Assembly (NCBI GenBank): GCA_016928415.1
Contig: JAFGKU010000048.1
Location: 1 to 64,000 of the forward strand
Direction: 5' to 3'
Length of the DNA stretch: 64,000 nt
DNA from: Spirochaetales bacterium
Lineage (GTDB): Bacteria > Spirochaetota > Spirochaetia > SZUA-6 > JAFGRV01
Shown piece after piece: positions 11,661 through 20,800 of this stretch. A program made the position numbers and the translations under genes. Numbering within the stretch: position 1 is the stretch's first letter; every line of letters begins with the position of its first letter. The notes below the pieces were generated by a model, which was given only the letters and a program-made list of their open reading frames with translations, did not search any database and was not told where the DNA came from.

Positions 11661-11674
11661 TGTAAACGTTTACA
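11661..11674. promoter_or_regulatory. LacI-family-type palindromic operator
   Basis: TGTAAACGTTTACA is a perfect 14-bp palindrome with the central CG typical of LacI/GalR/CcpA-family operators. It sits 333 bp upstream of the giant minus-strand start and 331 bp upstream of the plus-strand start, almost exactly midway. The family assignment is by consensus; the regulator is not identified. The LacI-like protein at 36668-40378 lacks a helix-turn-helix, so it is not the obvious binder. Confidence 0.55.
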
Positions 11675-11740
11675 GTTTAAAAATACCTCCTCATTGCTTT
11701 AAAAATCCTGCCCCTAGCGGCTCACCCAATACTTCGGCGC

Positions 11741-11780
11741 CCTCGTCTTCCCTCGTCTTCCCTCGTCTTCCCTCGTCTTC
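11741..11780. repeat. Tandem 10-bp repeat, four copies
   Basis: CCTCGTCTTC occurs four times head to tail without mismatch, followed by a partial CTC. A perfect microsatellite of this kind in a divergent promoter region could change copy number by slippage and shift spacing, but nothing shows that it does. Confidence 0.9.
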
Positions 11781-11815
11781 CTCAGCGCTCCCTTTCATTG
11801 TTTTCACCCTAAAAC

Positions 11816-11862
11816 ATCCGTGGAAATCCGCTCTTTTTCCGCGGTCATCTGCGGTTCAAATT
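11816..11862. repeat. Possible dispersed intergenic repeat (CCGTGGAAATCCGC / TCATCTGCGGTTCAAA type)
   Basis: The segment has a left part with CCGTGGAAATCCGC and a right part with CCGCGGTCATCTGCGGTTC. I recall near-identical phrases as multi-copy intergenic repeats in unrelated bacterial genomes. Only one copy is present in this window, so the repeat status rests on recall and is uncertain. Confidence 0.35.
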
Positions 11863-11929
11863 TGTGATAAATATATTGTTTTTCTACAATTTTGGTAGTA
11901 TATTTACTTTAGAAAAAATCAACGTGTAC

Positions 11930-11958
11930 TTTACCTATAAAATATTCCACTTTATAAT
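11930..11958 (+). promoter_or_regulatory. Sigma70-like promoter of the 1907-aa lipoprotein gene
   Basis: TTTACC (11930-11935) and TATAAT (11953-11958) are separated by 17 bp. This predicts a leader of about 40 nt before the ATG at 12005, which has GGAGGT at 6 bp. Confidence 0.55.
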
Positions 11959-12004
11959 GAAAATCGTCGAAATATAGAGATATAGGCGCATTGGAGGTAT
12001 ATAT

Positions 12005-15000
12005 ATGAAACGGCCTGTTATAGTATGTTTAGCTATCATCCTCGCTTTTCTTGTCACAACATGTGACCTGTTTAAACCGGGGCTTGGAGAAGGGGTGGAT
12101 TTAGCACCGCCGTTCCTGTTTATCACAAGTCATGCCAATGGCGACTATGTGAAGGGGTCAATCACGCTCTCCGGTAATTTCGAGGAGGACGTGGCCACTG
12201 CAAGTGTGGCTGTTTCGGTGGATGACGGAGCGACATACACGGAAGCAACCCTGAACCAGCAGGCCAGGACATGGTCCATTGATATCGATACCGCCACCAT
12301 TGCAGACGGAGAACATGATATCATTTTCAAAATCACAGACTCATCCAACAAAACGACCGATAAGAAAATCCTGCTTTATGTGGACAATACGGCGCCATTG
12401 ATCATCATGACCGTACCGAACTCTTACGCTGAGTCCAATTACGGTTCCACTTTTACAATAAAGGGAGAAGCCATGGACACGTTCGGTATTCAGACGGTCA
12501 GTATCAGCGTATATAACGACTCGGATGTACTCCAGTTCACGGACACAGCAAATGGTACAGCCAGTTGGTCATATACCTTTGATAGTGCCAGCTATGTCAA
12601 CCAGGGGAACCTGAAATTCACAATGCAGGCAATTGACAGGGCAAATAATGCGAGCACAAAATATTTTTTTAATTACGACATAAAAACGGCAAATGACGGT
12701 AATTCCATATACATCGATGAACTCTACCCGATTTATATTGCACCGTCTATCCCGTCACCCGCACCCACCCCGCCGCCCAATTATACGGCATTGTGGAATT
12801 TACTGCATACCGGTGGTGAAACGAAAATTACTTTGTATTTCGACCAGAACAAAAACCTGCCGACGATTGAAATATTCAATCCCAACCAGAATTTCGATGA
12901 AACGGATAATATTTTAAACAACTCTGCCCAGCTGAGCGGCAAGGCCTCTGATGAAGATGATATAAAGGAAAATAGTATCGAAATATACGTTATAAAACAG
13001 GGGGAAACAGTTCCAATCATCGACTGGACCGCGGTAGGAAATGCGAAGGAAACTCCGATAAACTGGAAGTACAGCCTATCGAGCGGCCCGACACTCGACA
13101 ATGGCATTTATATTTTGAAGGTAAGGGCTTCCGATGTCAAGGATTACCAACGGGTATCGCCGGAGGTTTATTTCACGATCGATTCAGATGTTCCGGAAGT
13201 GTCCATCACAAATCCCGTTCAAGGCGCTTATTTTAACGGTAACGTTTTTCTGCAGGGCGAAGCCGACGACAGTTCAGGCATAGATTATGTTGAAATTTTC
13301 GCAGACGGTGTATCAAAAGGAAATGCGAATCTGGTTGGGACGAATTGGGATTTTACCCTTATAGGCCTGACTAGCGGCAATAAGACCATAACGGCAACGG
13401 CACATGAAGGGGGTGGTGGCGGAAAAGAATCATCCTACAACCTATTAATCATTATCGATAAAGAGAACCCCACCGTCTCATTCCTCAACCCCGCCCAGTC
13501 CAGCACAGTCAACGGCCTTGTGTTGATACGGGGTACCTCGTCGGACAATACCCAGATCCCGGATAACAATGTGGAATTGCGGATCGGCAAACCCCTTACC
13601 TGGATTGTCATGGACAATGAGTACAACTGGGAATACCAGATCGACTCGACCAGTTACGCGACCAGCACGTATGCGGATGATCAGGGCGGTGGCGTCTGGA
13701 AGCTTTATATCCACGCCCGTGTAACGGATAAGGCGGGCAATACGACGACTAGGGACGATTACTATTTCCTGATCGACAATGACACGGACAAGCCGAAGGT
13801 AAACATCCTTTCACCATCAGACGGGCAGAACCTGGCCGGACCGGTCCTTGTGTCCGGGACCGCGGTCGATGACGACGCGGTCGACTACGTGGAGATGCAG
13901 ATCGACGTGAACGGGGACGGTGATTTCAGCGACGTGATCGATTTCCGGGGTGATTCGTCGAAGACGCCGGACGGCTTTACCGACGACAAGTTTGAAAACG
14001 AGACGCTGTGGTATACGGTCGACGGGCAGACGGCATGGACCGAGATGCTCAATAACTACGGTGAAATGTACGCCAGAACCGACACAACCCCTGACCTCTC
14101 GGGAGACATAATAATTCGCGTGCGCGCCGTGGACATCAATGTCCCGCCGGTAACGGGGAATTACCAGCAGATTGCCGTCCACCTGGACGATTTGATCCCG
14201 AGGGTCGAAAATTTGAACTATGAATCAAGCGATTACGTCAGGGGCTCGATCACATTGACGGGGGACGCGTATGACGATCCTACCACGTCGCTGTCCTATA
14301 TCCAGATCAGCTACAATGGAGGCGTCTCCTACGAGGACATCATGGGGGATGGCCTGAAAGTGACGTATGTATCGGACACCCATTATCAGCTCCATATAAC
14401 GATCAACACAGCCAGTTACATACCCACAAGCGGCATTTTTTATCTCAGGCTCAAGGTTATCGACAGCGCGAGTCTCCAGTCAATCGTTTTTATCAACCTC
14501 AATGTGGACAACCAGCCCCCCACCGCTTCTTGGTCAACCAGCATAACGCATCCGGATGGTTCCAACCTCTATAATGGCATGATCACGGTAAACAGTGTGG
14601 ACAAAACGTATGTGGAAGGGAATTACGGCGATTCCGGTGCGGTGAGCGGCATTTCGCATATCGAACTCTACCTCGTGAAAAGCGGAAGCGTCAGGAATTT
14701 AAAGAGTACCGGCACATGGGGGGGGACACCCACGACCGAATCCATAACGGTGGAGGAATACGACCTTGGGACAAACACCTGGTCGACCGACACCGATCCC
14801 GCGGCACCGTACGTAACCCATGCGGCACTCGGTGACAACTATGTCATTAAAATCGACAAAGCGAATGAAATGAGCGACCTGGACATCGGCACGGACATCG
14901 ACGGTGACGGGTACCATGAATTCCTGGGCATCTACGACGGGGGAACCCGTTGGAGAGCCTATTTTGACAGTCAATACATCCCGGACGGGATCGTTGACCT

Positions 15001-17728
15001 CCATTATGTGGCTTATGACCTGGCGGGAAACCGGTACCACGCCATGCGCCAGGTATTCATTGCCAATAACAGGCCCGTGGTCGACCGGATCCGGGTGGGG
15101 TCCGATCTCAATTACAGCACCACGGTAGCCGACGTGGGAGGTTCGGTCACCGAGATCCAGGATTATTATTACCCGGGCGGTGCCGTCAACCGGACGGACT
15201 TCCAGAAAATCAAGAACAATAAACTTTACTTTGCCATTGAGGGCAGCGATCCCGGTGGAAGCGTAAAACAGATATTCATCGATGTCTACGATTCCGGCGG
15301 TTCCAGCTACCTCGGCCCGGCCTATGCGAGTGCCCTGAATCCGGCAGGCGGCGATATCACCGTCACGCTCAACGTGAACCCGGGAACGGCTCCATGGACG
15401 GATGACGGGAATTATACGGTATCGCCGTACAAGGTCGATTACAGGGTAAAGGTAACGGTGAGGGACAATGACGACATCAACGTTTCCCGCTGGGTAAAGG
15501 TGAGCGTGCTCAATCCTTACGACGCTACCTTGCCCGTGGTCATACTCGATGCCCTTTCCCAATCGCACCAGGACGGAAGCACCGGCCACCTGGAACTCCA
15601 GGGGGACAACACGGTCGGAGACTGGAACATTATAAAGGCCGCCTACGGCAATGATAACGATCCAAAGGGATCGGGCGTCATTATTTTCAAAGGCACAGTC
15701 ACCGATGAAAACAGGCTTACGGAGATCAATGTGACCTCGGAAAACAATCCAATGTCCCAACTGGCATCATGGTCAGGTGGCCAGCTGGCAAGCAACGATA
15801 CAAACGTGTTTACGATCGACTCGCAGGCGCTTACGGAAAACGGGCATACGGTAACCTTTACGTACAAATGGGACTCATCCTATGTCACGGGAATAGCGGG
15901 CTTGAACAAGACCGTCTCTTTCGGGGCAAAAGACGGCGCGGCAATACCCAATAACGCAACCCCGGACTCGGAGCAGCTGGACATTGTGCCTTACATAAAA
16001 AGCATAACGCGGCAGTATCCATTGCCCGCGAACAGGACCAAGTACGGGAAATTCCTTCTCACTTACGGAGAAACGAACGTTGTCTTAACGGGATTCAATC
16101 TCGGCAGCGGCACCTACTTGCCGACCGTAACGATCCATCGCACGGGCGGAACACTGCAGAATACAATCACGGTATCGGGAGGCGGGAGCCCGTATACGAC
16201 CCTGCTCTTTACCGGTACCCAGATGCAGAATTCCGGCTGGCTCAGGGTGACGGTGAACTCCCAGCAGTCGATTAACAACCTGAACGCCAACACCCTCACT
16301 TCCAATAAGGAAGACGACGGATCGGGATTGGGGGCCACGCTTTGGAATGACGACCGCTACCTGCTGGTATTCGATATCGGCGATTATTTCACCGGTTCCG
16401 ACGCGCCGGAATGGCCGGCCATGTCCATCAATCCCTCAAACGGGCATCTCTACGGTTCCTGGACGAGTTATAATACGGCGGTCTGTTATTATGGCGGGCC
16501 AAACTCGGTCGGCGGTTCCGCAACCTGGGATAACCTAACGTCAATTTGGAGCCATTACGACCCGCCCGAATACACCGACATCTTTGTCAGGAACAATGGA
16601 GGTGCGGATGTCAAGCATACGGTGGTGCTGGAAAATGAAAACGCGGCCGGTCCCTGGCAGGGGCTTACAAGCCATATTGACGCCGGAAGCGCCCGCACCA
16701 TTGAATACCTGGGCGGGGATGATGGTACGGATACCAACACCTTCACCATCGATCATTCCGACGGCAAGGACGAAATGCTCTTCCAGTTCAAGAACCCGCG
16801 ATTTGCGGTCAATGTCGGAGGAACACCGGGCAATGACGTCAAGTACGTTTCCTACTACGACGCATGGAGCAAGTGCCTGAAGTACGCGGTGGTGACCGGC
16901 GGAACGGGAACGTTCATCGCCTACTCAACACACCAGACGGACAACCAGGTCGTGGTCGACGGATTCGACTGGTTGAACTCTGACCCCACCTACAAATACG
17001 CATCCAGCGAGGACGTCGGGCTCTGGAGCGATATAGGCATCGATCCTGACGACGATGTCCCGGTGATTGTGTATTACAGCGCTTCCAACAAGACACTCAA
17101 AATCGCACGCGGCTGGGATACGCAGCCGGTCGGCAATTTCAACGGCACGGCGCCTTATGCACCTAGCGGTACCCACGAGTGGAACATCGCTAATGTACGA
17201 CCGGCCAACAGCTACCTGGGAAGCTACGTGAGCATGATCATCGACAGTAATGCGTCATCAGCCACGTATGGCGACCTGTTTATCGTCACCTTCCAGAATG
17301 CCACGGGAGACCTTGTATTCATCCACGGTCACGATGTGGACGGAACCGGCTCCGGACTCTATTATACATTTGACGCTCCGGTGACCATCGATTCGGAAGG
17401 ATCCGTCGGGGCATGGAGCAATATAGCGTTGATGTACAACGGCGCGACCGCCGTTCCGTATGTCTCGTATCTTAATTCCTCCGCAATCGGAACCCTGGAA
17501 GGACTCAAGTACGCCTGGGTAAATAGCGGCGACGGGTCCAGCGCGGCGGACTGGGAATACGGTATAATTCCGGTGAACGATCCGGTACGCGATCACAGGA
17601 GCAACATTGAGGTCAGCTCCTCCGTGAATATCGGCCGCTGGGTCGCCGGAACAGCCAGGTCCTCCGATGTTGCCGTCGGATTTGCCGGTACCTATTTCAA
17701 CCTGGCCTACAGGATGAAAGAACAATAA
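12005..17728 (+). CDS. Giant Ig-repeat lipoprotein (1907 aa)
   Basis: The start has a strong GGAGGT at 6 bp. The N-terminus is a lipoprotein signal with candidate lipobox L-V-T-T-Cys20; Thr at -1 is unusual but spirochaetal lipoboxes are relaxed. Residues about 30-1400 are a chain of bacterial Ig-like modules (Big_7-like), each opening with V/I-D-x-x-x-P and holding an x-G-x-V/A-x-D-D core. Residues about 1400-1907 differ: W/Y-rich repeats with D-I-G-I-D-P-D-D-D and S-N-I-A-L-M-Y phrases suggest a beta-propeller-like end domain. The next gene, 94 bp downstream on the same strand, has the same Ig modules, so the two probably work together. Likely anchored to a membrane by lipid, with adhesion or envelope scaffolding as the role. 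Function is inferred; module type is fairly sure. Confidence 0.85.
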   Translation: MKRPVIVCLAIILAFLVTTCDLFKPGLGEGVDLAPPFLFITSHANGDYVKGSITLSGNFEEDVATASVAVSVDDGATYTEATLNQQARTWSIDIDTATIADGEHDIIFKITDSSNKTTDKKILLYVDNTAPLIIMTVPNSYAESNYGSTFTIKGEAMDTFGIQTVSISVYNDSDVLQFTDTANGTASWSYTFDSASYVNQGNLKFTMQAIDRANNASTKYFFNYDIKTANDGNSIYIDELYPIYIAPSIPSPAPTPPPNYTALWNLLHTGGETKITLYFDQNKNLPTIEIFNPNQNFDETDNILNNSAQLSGKASDEDDIKENSIEIYVIKQGETVPIIDWTAVGNAKETPINWKYSLSSGPTLDNGIYILKVRASDVKDYQRVSPEVYFTIDSDVPEVSITNPVQGAYFNGNVFLQGEADDSSGIDYVEIFADGVSKGNANLVGTNWDFTLIGLTSGNKTITATAHEGGGGGKESSYNLLIIIDKENPTVSFLNPAQSSTVNGLVLIRGTSSDNTQIPDNNVELRIGKPLTWIVMDNEYNWEYQIDSTSYATSTYADDQGGGVWKLYIHARVTDKAGNTTTRDDYYFLIDNDTDKPKVNILSPSDGQNLAGPVLVSGTAVDDDAVDYVEMQIDVNGDGDFSDVIDFRGDSSKTPDGFTDDKFENETLWYTVDGQTAWTEMLNNYGEMYARTDTTPDLSGDIIIRVRAVDINVPPVTGNYQQIAVHLDDLIPRVENLNYESSDYVRGSITLTGDAYDDPTTSLSYIQISYNGGVSYEDIMGDGLKVTYVSDTHYQLHITINTASYIPTSGIFYLRLKVIDSASLQSIVFINLNVDNQPPTASWSTSITHPDGSNLYNGMITVNSVDKTYVEGNYGDSGAVSGISHIELYLVKSGSVRNLKSTGTWGGTPTTESITVEEYDLGTNTWSTDTDPAAPYVTHAALGDNYVIKIDKANEMSDLDIGTDIDGDGYHEFLGIYDGGTRWRAYFDSQYIPDGIVDLHYVAYDLAGNRYHAMRQVFIANNRPVVDRIRVGSDLNYSTTVADVGGSVTEIQDYYYPGGAVNRTDFQKIKNNKLYFAIEGSDPGGSVKQIFIDVYDSGGSSYLGPAYASALNPAGGDITVTLNVNPGTAPWTDDGNYTVSPYKVDYRVKVTVRDNDDINVSRWVKVSVLNPYDATLPVVILDALSQSHQDGSTGHLELQGDNTVGDWNIIKAAYGNDNDPKGSGVIIFKGTVTDENRLTEINVTSENNPMSQLASWSGGQLASNDTNVFTIDSQALTENGHTVTFTYKWDSSYVTGIAGLNKTVSFGAKDGAAIPNNATPDSEQLDIVPYIKSITRQYPLPANRTKYGKFLLTYGETNVVLTGFNLGSGTYLPTVTIHRTGGTLQNTITVSGGGSPYTTLLFTGTQMQNSGWLRVTVNSQQSINNLNANTLTSNKEDDGSGLGATLWNDDRYLLVFDIGDYFTGSDAPEWPAMSINPSNGHLYGSWTSYNTAVCYYGGPNSVGGSATWDNLTSIWSHYDPPEYTDIFVRNNGGADVKHTVVLENENAAGPWQGLTSHIDAGSARTIEYLGGDDGTDTNTFTIDHSDGKDEMLFQFKNPRFAVNVGGTPGNDVKYVSYYDAWSKCLKYAVVTGGTGTFIAYSTHQTDNQVVVDGFDWLNSDPTYKYASSEDVGLWSDIGIDPDDDVPVIVYYSASNKTLKIARGWDTQPVGNFNGTAPYAPSGTHEWNIANVRPANSYLGSYVSMIIDSNASSATYGDLFIVTFQNATGDLVFIHGHDVDGTGSGLYYTFDAPVTIDSEGSVGAWSNIALMYNGATAVPYVSYLNSSAIGTLEGLKYAWVNSGDGSSAADWEYGIIPVNDPVRDHRSNIEVSSSVNIGRWVAGTARSSDVAVGFAGTYFNLAYRMKEQ

Positions 17729-17759
17729 ACAGTGTGTAAAACATAATTCATGAAAAGAT

Positions 17760-17791
17760 GACGAGACAGGTTTCCTGAAACCTGTCTCGTC
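17760..17791 (+). terminator. Perfect 14-bp hairpin between the two Ig-repeat genes
   Basis: A 14-bp perfect stem (17760-17773 with 17778-17791) closes a CCTG tetraloop 31 bp after the lipoprotein stop. It is followed by TTGATATA rather than a U-run, so it may be a weak terminator or an mRNA-stabilising or processing structure that lowers expression of the following gene. Confidence 0.5.
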
Positions 17792-17822
17792 TTGATATAC
17801 ATAAGGAAAGAGAGGATCGATA

Positions 17823-20800
17823 ATGCGTTTTTCCAGAATAATCTCCATAATTCTTATACTATCCGGAACAACTTTGTTCTTGAATGCCCAGGAGGCTGCG
17901 GATAAGCCTACCGGGGCGCCTGTTGAGGATATCGCACCGGAAGCGACCCCGGTTCCCGCAATGGAGAATACTTCATCGAGTTCGGGACAACTGAATGTGT
18001 ACACGAAGGTCAATGGAATGGACAACTGGGATTATACATACGACGTATCCGGTCTTGAACGGGGAATGTACAATATCATCATAAAAGGTACGGACAAGGC
18101 GGGAAACATTTTTTACAGCAACCCGGCGAATGTTTTAATCGACCCGGAAAGCGACCTTCCCATTGCCAGCATCACCAACCCCGTGCCTGATATGCGGGTC
18201 GGCGGCGCCATTCTGAACATCGTCGGCACGTGTAACGATGACGATGCGGTAGGAAGGGTGGAAGTGCGGATTGACGAAGGCGAATTCAAGCCGGCCGAAG
18301 GCAAAGACTTCTGGTCGTACAAACTCAGCACGGAAGGCATGCCGGACGGGAGACACATGATCGGCGTCCGCGGCATTGATGTCAACGGGGTCACGGGCGA
18401 AATCATAACGCGTTCCTTTCACCTGGATACAAGCAAACCTTTCGGCCAGGTCACCAATCAACCGAGTGGCGTACTGTTAAGCGGCGGCAATGAACTGCAG
18501 GGCACGGTCGAGGACTTGAACGGCGTTACGGCCCTGTTCTCCAGTGAAGACCACGGCAAGACTTTCCAAAAACTCGACTTCTGGTTCAACCAGGAGGATA
18601 ATAAATATCATTTCAAATTGTGGGTCGAAACAACGCGCATGGAAGACGGCTCGCAGGTCATCCTGCTCAAGAGCTTAGACGGCATGGGATCTGTAGGGCT
18701 GGCCAGTTTCCTTTTCTTTGTGGATAACAAGAAGCCGGTGATCGAGATTTTGTCACCGGCACAGGAAGAAAAGGTGAATGGTAATTTCTATGTGGCCGGC
18801 AAGGTACTGGATGAAGTTGGCATCAAATCGCTCACTTACAGTCACAGGGACAAGACAGAGGAAATTCCCCTGATACCGGGAAACCTGTACTGGTTTGTCG
18901 AGATCGACGCGACGGGCAAGGGATCCAACACGGAGACGGTAAAATTCACCGTTACGGATAAGGCCGGCAACGTGGTGGAACAGAACACAAACATCAACAT
19001 CGACCTGGAAGCGGACAAGCCGGTTGTCGTCATCGCGTATCCTAAGGCGGATTCGCCGGTCAGCGCGGCATTTGACGTCTACGGTTTTGTGGACGACGAC
19101 GATGAACCGGAATCGGTGGTCTGGACGCTGGACAGCAAGGCGCCGGTCACCATACCGGCCATAGACGGGTTTACCTTTCCGCTGGACCAACTCGACCCCG
19201 GGAAGCACACCCTTGCCGTCTACGGTATTGACGTAAACGGGGTCAAGGGAAACCCGGCCAAAGTGGAATTCACCGTTCAGGGCAGCCAGTCTTCTATCAA
19301 CATAGAAACGGTAGCCGCGAAGGGTGAAAGCGTGAATTTTAAACCGGGCGCGGAGGTCAACCGGTTTGACAAGGCCGTGCTCCGGGGTAAGATCACGGAA
19401 TTCCAGCCCTTCAAGAAGGTAAGGTATACCCTGGGCAACGGCGAGGAAAAGGATTTAAGCCTCCAGGGAACGGAGCAGAAATTCATCAAGCAATTCACCA
19501 TTCCCGTTCCTGAAAACCAGCCCTACGGCATCAATGACATCAAAATAACGGCCATCGATTCCCTGGAAAGAACAACGGAGTACTACTCCTTTATCCATGT
19601 AACCAATTTTTCCAAGGCCGCCGCCAAATCCGGCATTTACATTGCAGACAGCCGCACAGATGAAGGACAGGCGGCCATTTCAAGGGAATATCCCTTATAC
19701 GCATTTTTCCTGGGCGACAAGGTAAAATCGGTCGTGCTTGAACCGGACATTCCTCAGGCTGGGGTCTCGGAATCGGACGGTTCCATCACCATTGTACCTA
19801 ACAGCGACTTTTCCGCCGCAACAACAAAAATAAAGGTAACGACGGTCAACGACGAGGTTGTTTATTCCGGATCAATTACCCTTAAAACGGACAGCGCGTA
19901 TTCCGCGGACCCATTGCACAGTGCCGCGCTTACGCAGGCCCTGCCGAAATCCGGCTCCCGGGCCTTTTATCCCGGCCTTGCTTTTGCCAGCCAGGACGGG
20001 CAGACCAAACTGGAAGGTTCCTGCAATTCGGCAGTCGCCCGGCTGGAGTACAGCTTCAACAACAAGGACTATCGCGGTGCCGATTACAAGCGTAAAAAAG
20101 AGGACCCGTCAAGCGTGTTCCAGCTCGCCCTTCCCAACAATCTGGGCTACGGCTACAACGAAATTTATGTGCGCCTGTACGACGAACAGAAAGGAACGGC
20201 CCAGTACAAGACATTTTTCTTTAAAACGGATGCGGGCGGTTCGGCGCCGAATGACGCGGACGGCCTTTATTTCTCCGATGTCCGCACGGCGGCCGGCGAT
20301 GAAATCAACCTGACCAGGGAAAAACCTTTTACAGGGTATTTCAACGGACGGGAAATAAAATCGGTTGCCCTGAAGCCGGAATCGGCCTTCCTGAAGGCAG
20401 TCTTTGAAGGCCGCTCGGTGACCGTGCAGGCACTCGAGGAAGGGAAAAGCGGTCCGACAACCATAGAAGTGACGGCGGCAAACAACAAGACGTATACGTC
20501 CAAAGCGTACGTCTTCCAGGCAAACGCCATCCCGCCGATTATAACCACCACATCCATGGAACCGGGCACCTGGGTCAACAAAAGCTTCACCATCGAGGGA
20601 ACGGTGAACGAATCGACGGGTATCAAAACGATGGAATATTCAGTGGGCGGTAATGGTGACTGGAAGAAAATATCCCTGTCACAGGACAAGGGTGCAATTC
20701 CTTTCAGCCAGGTCATCAATACCGAAGGAATAGAAGACGGAAAGATAGCGGTCTATCTCCACGCCGTCGACACGGGCGGCAATGAAACATTCAAGGTCAT

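Larger units (their letters stand above)
11329..12004. other. 676 bp divergent intergenic region
   Basis: This spacer separates the start of the giant minus-strand gene from the start of the plus-strand lipoprotein gene, so it must hold both promoters. It contains a perfect LacI-type palindrome, a tandem 10-bp repeat, a repeat-like segment and a plus-strand promoter, listed separately. Its left 200 bp are A+T-rich, and I see no convincing small gene in it. Confidence 0.8.

Noticed and set aside
11741-11780. CRISPR or origin iterons
   Set aside because: 10-bp units without spacers, only four copies and no dnaA-type boxes or replication gene nearby.
14699-15760. 353-codon open frame on the minus strand
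   Set aside because: Lies wholly antisense to the 1907-aa Ig-repeat gene; composition (many His, Arg, Val) is that of a reversed coding sequence and no motif is present.
17258-18025. 255-codon minus-strand frame bridging two Ig genes
   Set aside because: Overlaps two well-supported plus-strand genes and reads as antisense.
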